From: Armatimonadota bacterium
GTDB lineage: Bacteria > Armatimonadota > Fimbriimonadia > Fimbriimonadales > Fimbriimonadaceae
Reading direction: 5' to 3'
Assembly (NCBI GenBank): GCA_003516955.1
Contig: DPBN01000367.1
Span: 1 to 7,253, forward strand
DNA: 7,253 nucleotides
Positions 1 to 5,173 of this stretch are shown here, piece after piece. The notes below the pieces were generated by a model, which saw only the letters and a list, made by a program, of their open reading frames with translations, was not told the DNA's origin and ran no database searches. The first letter of the stretch is position 1, and each line of letters begins with the position of its first letter. A program made the translations under genes and the position numbers.

Positions 1-593
1 CTGAACAGGTTGAAGGCGTACACGTGCGGCAACACCCGAGGCTTGGGCTCGCGACCCTCCAGAACGTCGCGGGTCTGCTCCTCCAGCTCGCGCATGGCGG
101 CGGCTCCCGCGCCGCTCGCGCTCTGGTAGGTGCTCACGATCAGCCTCTCGACCCGACCGAGCTTCGTCAGCGGGTGAACGGCCATCAGAAGGATGATCGC
201 GCTGCAGTTCGGGTTCGCGATCAGGCGGCAGCCCTCGGGGATGGCGTCGAAGTTGATCTCCGGCACCACCAGCGGCACGTCCGGGTCCATGCGGAACGCG
301 CTCGAGTTGTCGACGACCGTCGCCCCGGCCGCCACGGCGTGGGGCGCGAACTCCCGGCTCCGCGAGGCGCCCGCGCTGAAGAAGGCGACGTCGATCCCCT
401 CGAACGACTCCGGCCGAACCGCCTCGACCTCGACCTCTTCCCCACGGAACATCAGGCGCTTGCCGGCAGAACGCTCGCTCGCCAAGAGGCGCAGCCTTCC
501 AACCGGGAACGCGCGCGACTCGAACAGCTTGAGAAACTCGCCGCCCACGGCGCCGGTCGCGCCCAGCACCGCGACGTTCAACTGCCTGGCCAT
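1..593 (-). CDS. asd: Aspartate-semialdehyde dehydrogenase, partial (3' end beyond the left edge)
   Basis: This enzyme reduces aspartyl-4-phosphate to aspartate semialdehyde with NADPH, in the cytoplasm, at the branch to lysine/diaminopimelate, threonine and methionine. Translation of the minus strand from the ATG at 593-591 gives 197 residues with no stop before the edge; the family is usually about 330-345 residues, so roughly 40% is missing. The start MARQLNVAVLGATGAVG holds the N-terminal NADP-binding glycine motif (GATGAVG, residues 11-17). SAGASRSREFAP (73-84) and VVDNSSAFRMDPDVPLVVPE (93-112) are typical family blocks. NPNCSA (127-132) carries the catalytic cysteine, Cys130, and STYQSASGAG (154-163) follows as expected. 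No good Shine-Dalgarno sequence precedes the ATG, but the start fits the family exactly. The gene diverges from the araC-type gene across a 164-bp gap. Identification is firm; the key residues visible are intact. Confidence 0.97.
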   Translation of the reverse strand, partial: MARQLNVAVLGATGAVGGEFLKLFESRAFPVGRLRLLASERSAGKRLMFRGEEVEVEAVRPESFEGIDVAFFSAGASRSREFAPHAVAAGATVVDNSSAFRMDPDVPLVVPEINFDAIPEGCRLIANPNCSAIILLMAVHPLTKLGRVERLIVSTYQSASGAGAAAMRELEEQTRDVLEGREPKPRVLPHVYAFNLF

Positions 594-650
594 ACGGGGC
601 GTTGATACCCGATCCCCCCGGACCGTCGCTCACGGAGATGCCCGCCATCC

Positions 651-678
651 GTCCCGATCGGCGCGAATCGTGTCCCGA
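651..678. promoter_or_regulatory. Candidate operator: direct repeat GTCCCGA x2, 21-bp period
   Basis: The heptamer GTCCCGA occurs at 651-657 and again at 672-678, so the copies start exactly 21 bp (two helical turns) apart. The second copy ends 5 bp before the candidate -35 box of the araC-type gene. AraC-family proteins carry two helix-turn-helix units and commonly bind direct half-sites at about this spacing next to -35, so the position suits an activator or autoregulator site. A related CCCGATC also occurs at 608-614 and 653-659. The repeat is short and could be chance; binding is inference. Confidence 0.35.
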
Positions 679-683
679 ACCGC

Positions 684-712
684 TTGGCTTCTTGCTCCAC
701 AGACAGCATAAT
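684..712 (+). promoter_or_regulatory. Sigma70-like promoter for the araC-type gene
   Basis: TTGGCT at 684-689 (4 of 6 matches to TTGACA) and CATAAT at 707-712 (5 of 6 to TATAAT) are separated by exactly 17 bp. Transcription would start near 719, leaving a leader of about 39 nt before the ATG at 758. The -10 lies in one of the few AT-rich patches of the divergent gap. The -35 is imperfect, as is common where an activator helps. Confidence 0.5.
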
Positions 713-740
713 CAGAGAGGAGCGGGGACGACGCCGGAAA

Positions 741-745
741 AGGAG
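741..745 (+). promoter_or_regulatory. Ribosome binding site that fixes the araC-type start
   Basis: AGGAG at 741-745, preceded by a run of A, lies 12 nt before the ATG at 758. It supports 758 rather than the in-frame TTG at 602, which would add 52 residues with no family character and would place the start upstream of the candidate promoter. Confidence 0.6.
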
Positions 746-757
746 ACCAGCAGCACG

Positions 758-1648
758 ATGAGGTTCGGCCAAGACTGCCCGCTCAGCGGCACCGAGCTCT
801 ACCATACGGAGCAGGAGCTGTTCGAGCTGAGAACGGGGGCCGTGCAGCAGGCCACCCTGGTTCGCTTGGACTTGCCTGCGGACAACCACTGCCTCCTCTG
901 GGTCTGCAAGGGCACGATGCTGGTCCGTCGCGGCTTGGGCGGCCGGTGGTCCGTGCTGGCTCCCGAGAGCGTCGGGTTCGTCTCCGGCCCGTCGCCGGTC
1001 TCGGTGAGTCTGGCCAGAGGGGAGCACAAGCTGTACGTGATGCTGTGGCACGGCGAGTCCGCGGCCGCGCTGCACCGTTGGATTTTGCGCGAGCGTCGGT
1101 CGGTGAAAACGGGGCAGGTGCTGCAGGGCGTTTTCTCCACGCCGTTCCAGCACGTCAAGGAGGCCGATCTGGACCGTCTGGCCGCCGACGCCCGGCGAGG
1201 CGCGGACTGGGTCCTGCCCGTGTTCTTCTCGTACGCGCACTGCGGCGTGGCCGAGTGCGTCAAGAGCGAGGACGCCGTCGGCCTGACCCCCCTCCCGAGC
1301 GACCTTCCGCCGGTGCTCGTCGCGCTGATCGATCGCGTGAAGGAGCACCCGGAGCATCCGTGGCCGCTCAAGGACGGCGCGGACTTCGTGGGTTACTCCC
1401 CGTTCCACTTCTCGCGCGTCTTCAAGACGCTCGTCGGCTACGGGTTCCACGAGTTCGTGGACCGATGCCGCACGGAGTTGGCGGTGCGCAAGCTGACCGC
1501 GACCGACGAGCCGGTGGAGTCGATCGCCGCCGCGTGTGGATTCGGCACCGCGCAGGGCCTGCGCGAGTCGATCAAAGAGTATCTCGGCCTTCTGCCCTCC
1601 GAGCTGAGGGCGGAGCACGGCCAAGGCCGAGCCGAGCTCAGCGGCTGA
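758..1648 (+). CDS. AraC-family transcriptional regulator
   Basis: This is a cytoplasmic DNA-binding regulator of 296 residues, a usual length for the family. The C-terminal third (about 186-284) is a clear AraC/XylS double helix-turn-helix: a first unit around LKDGADFVGYSPFHFSRVFK (204-223), then GFHEFVDRCR, then a second unit around PVESIAAACGFGT (252-264), ending with the usual YLGLLPSELR block. The N-terminal part (1-180) looks like a small-molecule-sensing, cupin-type domain by position, but I cannot name its ligand. Oddly, it contains two His-Cys-x4-Cys motifs, H44-C45...C50 and H161-C162...C167, which could bind a metal or form disulfides. The start at 758 is chosen for the AGGAG upstream. 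The gene diverges from asd, and its last 11 bp overlap the 3' end of the opposing PEP-CTERM gene. The direct repeat at 651-678 suggests autoregulation. Family certain, targets unknown. Confidence 0.93.
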   Translation: MRFGQDCPLSGTELYHTEQELFELRTGAVQQATLVRLDLPADNHCLLWVCKGTMLVRRGLGGRWSVLAPESVGFVSGPSPVSVSLARGEHKLYVMLWHGESAAALHRWILRERRSVKTGQVLQGVFSTPFQHVKEADLDRLAADARRGADWVLPVFFSYAHCGVAECVKSEDAVGLTPLPSDLPPVLVALIDRVKEHPEHPWPLKDGADFVGYSPFHFSRVFKTLVGYGFHEFVDRCRTELAVRKLTATDEPVESIAAACGFGTAQGLRESIKEYLGLLPSELRAEHGQGRAELSG

Positions 1649-2354
1649 TGCGCCGGCGCCGGGCCAAGAGCGCGAGGCCCGCGCCGAGGACGGCCAGAGT
1701 CGCCGGCTCCGGCACGGCCTCCACCTGCAGGGTGGCCGATCCTCCGGGGCGAAGGGCGTCCGTGTTCAGGTTGTACAGGAACGTGCTGCCCTCGATGTCC
1801 CGACCGGCGTCGTAGAGCACGACGTTGTACGACTCGCCGGGCAGGAGCCCGAGGTTCTTCAACTTGACGTCCATGAGGTGGACGGGCGTGTCCGCAGGGG
1901 TGGGCGTGTCCACGCCGCTGTTCAGAACGAGCAGGTACTCGATGCCGTACGGCCGCTCGCCGGGACCGCTCGTCGGGTCCGTCCCGCCGCCGAGCACTCC
2001 CGTGTTGGGCGGGAACAGGCTGTACAGCGAGTTGACGTTGGCGTGCGAGGTGGTCGCCGTGCCGGCCAGCCCGAGGAGCCCGTCCGTCGGCGAGGCGCCT
2101 GGGCCCGCGGTGTTGGTCCTGTCGAAGCCGATGAACAGGTTCGCACCGAGATGGTCCCACGATCCGCCCACCGTCTTGAACCACACGCTGAGCGTGAACT
2201 CCGACCCGACGTCCCCGATCGGAAGGTAGCTCAGGGGCGTGTTGCCTGCGTCGGCGGGATCGGTGAAGAAGAACTCCACCCCCACCGCACCGGCCTGCGT
2301 GCCGGCCAAGGCCAGCGCCGCGACGATTCCGCCTGCGATTCCTCTCATCCACAT
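1638..2354 (-). CDS. PEP-CTERM sorting domain-containing secreted protein
   Basis: This is an exported protein of 238 residues whose function is not recognisable beyond its sorting signals. The N-terminus is a Sec signal peptide: MWMRG, then a hydrophobic run IAGGIVAALALAG, with likely cleavage after AGA near residue 23. The middle (24-210) is a beta-rich, Gly/Thr/Asp-rich region without a domain I can name and without cysteine. The C-terminus is a textbook PEP-CTERM tail: VPEPATL (214-220), a short transmembrane stretch to about 231, then four arginines. In the PEP-CTERM/exosortase system such tails are processed by a membrane exosortase, often in bacteria that make exopolysaccharide; no exosortase is in this window. 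The start at 2354 is chosen because GGAG lies 11 nt upstream and it gives a clean signal peptide; a longer reading to 2420 adds a non-signal-like extension, and ATG 2348 is a close alternative. Its 3' end overlaps the convergent regulator gene by 11 bp. Confidence 0.9.
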   Translation of the reverse strand: MWMRGIAGGIVAALALAGTQAGAVGVEFFFTDPADAGNTPLSYLPIGDVGSEFTLSVWFKTVGGSWDHLGANLFIGFDRTNTAGPGASPTDGLLGLAGTATTSHANVNSLYSLFPPNTGVLGGGTDPTSGPGERPYGIEYLLVLNSGVDTPTPADTPVHLMDVKLKNLGLLPGESYNVVLYDAGRDIEGSTFLYNLNTDALRPGGSATLQVEAVPEPATLAVLGAGLALLARRRRISR

Positions 2355-2365
2355 GACCGATCCAA

Positions 2366-2369
2366 CTCC
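2366..2369 (-). promoter_or_regulatory. Shine-Dalgarno GGAG of the PEP-CTERM gene
   Basis: On the minus strand TTGGAG ends 11 nt before the ATG at 2354-2352. It decides that start over the upstream in-frame reading to 2420. Spacing is slightly long for the first ATG and longer still (17 nt) for the ATG at 2348. Confidence 0.5.
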
Positions 2370-2418
2370 AAGTAGGCCCGCCGTTCGGCCAAGGCCCCGC
2401 ACTCTTTCAGCATAGCGC

Positions 2419-2439
2419 AAAAACGGCCCAATGAAGCCG
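2419..2439 (-). terminator. Weak intrinsic terminator after the first S8 protease
   Basis: On the minus strand CGGC-N8-GCCG (2439-2424) is followed directly by TTTTT (2423-2419), starting 18 nt past the protease stop codon. The stem is only four GC pairs, so it may be weak, but the stem-then-T-run order and its place between the protease and the PEP-CTERM gene fit a rho-independent terminator. Confidence 0.4.
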
Positions 2440-2457
2440 GCAATGGGTACCGGTTCG

Positions 2458-2742
2458 TCACGGATCCCCCCTCAGGCGCCAGTTCTTGGCGACGACGTTG
2501 CGGTCCAGCAGATTCACCCGGAGGTCGCCGTTCAGATCGGCCCTCGGATCCCAGTTCGAGGAACCGGGCTGGGACCGCCACGCGGCGGAGATCAGGTTCA
2601 CATCGGCCAGGTTGATCGTGTTGTCCCCGTTGCAGTCCCCGTTCAGCAGCGAGAACGAGAGGCCGGAGGCGCCGTCGGCGGCGATCGCGACGTTCTTCAG
2701 AACCTTCCGAAGCCAGGTCGGGCCCTTGAACGCCAGGTCGTA
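2458..2742 (-). repeat. C-terminal module, copy 1 (paralogous with 4889-5173)
   Basis: The 3' end of this protease gene, from YDLAFK through the dockerin to the stop, aligns without gaps with the 3' end of the neighbouring protease gene at a constant offset of 2431 bp. The last 61 residues are identical at 45 positions by my count. Exact DNA matches include the 12-mer CAGGCGCCAGTT (2473-2484 and 4904-4915) and CGGATCCCAGTT (2545-2556 and 4976-4987). Within it, the two dockerin calcium loops lie at 2590-2637 and 2491-2538. The repeat reflects duplicated coding sequence, not a mobile element. Confidence 0.8.
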
Positions 2743-4794
2743 GGTGCCCGGCGCGACGTTCGCCCTCACGCGGAATCCGCCCGCCGAGTCCAGATGGATC
2801 GTCAGCGACTGGACGACCGTCGTGGTCCCCGGGTTGCGGATCTCAAGAGTGATCGGCACCTGCGTCCGGTCGCCGGCGAAGTCCTGGAGCTGGCCGACGC
2901 CCGCGAGCGCCTGCTCCGGCACCACCGTGAGGTCCGCCGAGGCCGTGCCCCCGCCGTACGAGCCCTGGATGGCCACCACGGTCTGCGACGACACCGTTCC
3001 GGTCGAGACGCTGAACGTGGCCTCGGTGGCGCCGGCGGCGACGGTCACCGAGGTCGGCACCGCCGCGACCGACGGGTTCGAGCTGGAGAGCGAAACCACC
3101 GCGCCGCCGGACGGAGCCGGGGCCGTCAGCGTCACCGTGCCCACCGAGCTCTCTCCGGCCACCACCTGGGTCGGGTTCAGCGTCAGGCTCTGCAGGCGGG
3201 AGGCCACCCCGGGCGTGAGGCCCACCACCGCCAGGCCGAACGCCTGCGATCCGCCGACCAGCGAGCCCTTGTGCGTCACCCGCACCTCCACCGTGGCGGT
3301 GCCGGGGCTGGGGATGTCCACTCTCTCGACGTTGTCCCGGAAGTTGTCGCCCCGCGTCGCGGCGCTGCTCGGCGAGGCCGGGTTGAGCACCCAGGGACTC
3401 CACTCCACGCCGTTCACGAAGACCCGCAGGTCCAGGTCGTTCACCAGCCGCAGGTCCGTCGGGTCGTTCGTGCCGTAGTTCGACACCGGCCCGGGGCGGT
3501 CGGTCCAAGCCAGCGCGACCCGCACGGGCGCGCCGCTCGACTGGTAGGTGTACGACTTCGTCTGGCCGTTCTGGAGGGTGTCCTCCACGACGACGCCCGG
3601 GGTTTGGGAGTTGGCGAGCAAGACGTCCGTCGCCTTCTTCGCGTCGATCAGGCCCCAGCCGAACTTGTAGTCCGGGCCGTCCGCTGGCCCCGCCTCGTTC
3701 GCCGTAGCGATCAGCAGCGCCTTGATCGTCGCGCTCCAAAGATCCTGGCCCTGGTTCAGGTTGCGCTGGTGCCGCACCAGCAGGCCCACCACCCCGGCGG
3801 CGGCCGGCGAGGCCATCGAGGTGCCGCTCGCGTAGGCGTAGGAGCTGTCGCTGGAGTTGTACGTGGAATAGAGGTTCACGCCCGGCGCGACGAGGTCCGG
3901 CTTGATCCGGCCGTCGTCCGTGGGACCCCAGCTGCTGAAGTTGTTCATCACGACCGACGACGGTCCGCTGTAGCCTCCCGAGATGCTGCTGACGGCGCCG
4001 ATCGTGAGCACGTTCTTGGCAGTTCCGCTCGTGGGGATCGTGTCGTAGCCGCCCTTCGTGTTCCTCGACTGGTCGTTGCCCGCGGCCTTGACGATCACGT
4101 AATAGGGTGCGTCGAACGCCATCTGGTCCCACGTCTGCGCCTCCGGGTCGTAGAAGCCGTAGTTCCAGTCAGCGCCGTTGTCGTAGTAGACCGCATAGGA
4201 GTGGTTCGAGACGCGGAGCCCAGCGGCGGCCCTTGCGGCCATCTCGGCCGCGTCCGAGTTCCAGTCGAAGCTCAGCAGGTTGGCCTCGTAGGCCATCCCC
4301 TTCGCCGACGGATCCACCCCGGCGGCCACCATGGTGCCGCCGACGTGCGTGGCGTGCCACTGGTTGGCCACGCCGTCCACGTTCGCCACGCGCCCGCCGA
4401 ACTCGCGGTGGGTGGTGCGCACGCTCCCGCCGTCCCAGATGCCCAGCTCGATGCCGCTTCCCGAGAGAGCGAGTCCGGCGGAGCCGCCCGGCCAGATCTT
4501 GTCCACGTTCATCGTTCGGGCGGCGTTCAGGTTGCACGTGACGAACACCCCGTCCCAGCCCGGGAACCTCCAGAACCGCTGGGTCAGCCGCCCGTCGGGC
4601 AGTGTGCGGGGGACCGGTCTGGCGAGGCTCGGCGCCAAAAGACCAATCGCGAGGCGCTGGGTCCGCTCCAACCGCTGGATGCGGCCGGACAGCTCCAGCA
4701 GCGCTGGAACGTTCGTGACCGTCTGGGCCGAGGCGAGCGCGACGAGGGACAGCGCCGCGAGCGACGCCAGGCTAAGGTTCCTTTTCGACATCAT
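2458..4794 (-). CDS. Secreted S8 (subtilisin-like) serine protease with C-terminal dockerin
   Basis: This is an extracellular serine endopeptidase of 778 residues. Domains in order: signal peptide MMSKRNLSLASLAALSLVAL with cleavage near ASA/Q (23/24); a pro- or spacer region with NAARTMNVDKIWPGG (90-104); the S8 catalytic domain with Asp121 (GIWDGG), His147 (HATHVGGT), oxyanion Asn240 (AAGN) and Ser326 (SGTSMASP); a KP-43-like beta-barrel (about 400-526: VRVALAWTDRPG, LVNDLDLRVFVNG, DNVERVDI); an Ig-like domain (about 533-626); a beta module ending YDLAFK...WLRK (about 630-717); and a type I dockerin with two calcium loops, DCNGDNTINLAD (720-731) and DLNGDLRVNLLD (753-764). The HATH in place of the usual HGTH is a subfamily variant; all catalytic residues are present, so it should be active. 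ATG 4794 is the first start after an in-frame stop, with no close Shine-Dalgarno. A second dockerin-ending protease lies upstream. Substrate unknown. Confidence 0.95.
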   Translation of the reverse strand: MMSKRNLSLASLAALSLVALASAQTVTNVPALLELSGRIQRLERTQRLAIGLLAPSLARPVPRTLPDGRLTQRFWRFPGWDGVFVTCNLNAARTMNVDKIWPGGSAGLALSGSGIELGIWDGGSVRTTHREFGGRVANVDGVANQWHATHVGGTMVAAGVDPSAKGMAYEANLLSFDWNSDAAEMAARAAAGLRVSNHSYAVYYDNGADWNYGFYDPEAQTWDQMAFDAPYYVIVKAAGNDQSRNTKGGYDTIPTSGTAKNVLTIGAVSSISGGYSGPSSVVMNNFSSWGPTDDGRIKPDLVAPGVNLYSTYNSSDSSYAYASGTSMASPAAAGVVGLLVRHQRNLNQGQDLWSATIKALLIATANEAGPADGPDYKFGWGLIDAKKATDVLLANSQTPGVVVEDTLQNGQTKSYTYQSSGAPVRVALAWTDRPGPVSNYGTNDPTDLRLVNDLDLRVFVNGVEWSPWVLNPASPSSAATRGDNFRDNVERVDIPSPGTATVEVRVTHKGSLVGGSQAFGLAVVGLTPGVASRLQSLTLNPTQVVAGESSVGTVTLTAPAPSGGAVVSLSSSNPSVAAVPTSVTVAAGATEATFSVSTGTVSSQTVVAIQGSYGGGTASADLTVVPEQALAGVGQLQDFAGDRTQVPITLEIRNPGTTTVVQSLTIHLDSAGGFRVRANVAPGTYDLAFKGPTWLRKVLKNVAIAADGASGLSFSLLNGDCNGDNTINLADVNLISAAWRSQPGSSNWDPRADLNGDLRVNLLDRNVVAKNWRLRGDP

Positions 4795-4809
4795 GGCCAG
4801 TCACAGAGC

Positions 4810-4836
4810 GGAAGGCAGAAACCTCCCCCGCCTTCC
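4810..4836 (-). promoter_or_regulatory. Leader hairpin of the S8 protease gene with a Shine-Dalgarno-like loop
   Basis: A perfect 7-bp stem, GGAAGGC with GCCTTCC, closes a 13-nt loop. In the mRNA the loop reads GGGGGAGGTTTCT, so its purine-rich GGGGGAGG is the best Shine-Dalgarno match in the leader, yet it lies about 27 nt before the ATG at 4794, too far for normal use. A TGA in frame just before the ATG excludes an earlier start for this frame. The hairpin may affect translation or RNA stability; function is inferred only. Confidence 0.4.
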
Positions 4837-4852
4837 ATTGTCCATCACTTCT

Positions 4853-4884
4853 CCCACCGAAGTGGGCCCGGCAAATATGCCGGG
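4853..4884 (-). terminator. Two abutting hairpins after the second S8 protease
   Basis: Starting 4 nt past the stop codon at 4889, the minus strand folds as CCCGGCA-TATT-TGCCGGG (4884-4867, 7 bp) and then directly CCCAC-TTCG-GTGGG (4866-4853, 5 bp with a C(UUCG)G tetraloop, an unusually stable loop). No T-run follows on this strand, so it may be a U-less terminator, a 3' end stabiliser or a processing site between the two protease genes. On the plus strand the order is reversed and a TTCTTC follows, which is not a convincing T-tract either. Confidence 0.5.
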
Positions 4885-4888
4885 TTCT

Positions 4889-5173
4889 TCACGGCGCGCC
4901 CGACAGGCGCCAGTTCCGCGCGATGATGTTGCGGTCCGCCAGGTTCACCGAGCCGTCTCCGTTCAGGTCCGCGTTCGGATCCCAGTTGGCGCTGCCCGGC
5001 GTCGAGCGCCATGCCCGCGACACGGCGTTGAGGTCCGCCAGGTTCACGGTGTTGTCGCCGTTGCAGTCGCCGTTGACCAGCGAGACCGCCAGCCCGGTGA
5101 CCGGCGAGCCGTTCAGCGCCACGCCCGCGACCTTCCTGCGCAGCCAATGGCTCGCCTTGAACGCGAGGTCATA
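4889..5173 (-). repeat. C-terminal module, copy 2 (paralogous with 2458-2742)
   Basis: This stretch encodes the end of the second protease from YDLAFK to the stop and pairs gap-free with 2458-2742. The calcium loops are at 5021-5068 and 4922-4969. Beyond the module, towards the catalytic domains, I see no comparable similarity: the middle domains differ in type (CnaB- and Fn3-like here, KP-43 barrel and Ig-like in the other). The shared part is thus confined to the tail. Confidence 0.8.

Noticed and set aside
602..757. Upstream TTG start that would lengthen the AraC-type protein by 52 residues
   Set aside because: The added residues are Pro/Arg-rich with no homology pattern, and the AGGAG at 741-745 and the promoter at 684-712 both favour ATG 758.
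578..1624. Minus-strand open frame opposite the araC-type gene
   Set aside because: It lacks any family character and is antisense to clear AraC helix-turn-helix motifs; it also overlaps the asd start.
1603..1642. Imperfect hairpin GCTGAG...CTCAGC at the convergent gene ends as a terminator
   Set aside because: The outer stem is only 6 bp around a poorly paired interior, there is no T-run on either strand, and it lies inside coding sequence.
2409..2414. TATGCT on the minus strand as the -10 box of the PEP-CTERM gene
   Set aside because: No acceptable -35 hexamer is found 16-18 bp upstream, so the promoter cannot be supported from sequence alone.
4853..4884. The paired hairpins as a plus-strand terminator
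   Set aside because: No plus-strand gene ends nearby, and the following TTCTTC is not a proper T-tract.
2431..4926. Very long plus-strand open frame (831 codons) opposite the first S8 protease
   Set aside because: Its translation is Arg/Val/His/Gly-rich low-complexity sequence with no domain, typical of an antisense frame in GC-rich coding DNA. The minus strand encodes a complete, well-formed protease over the same stretch.
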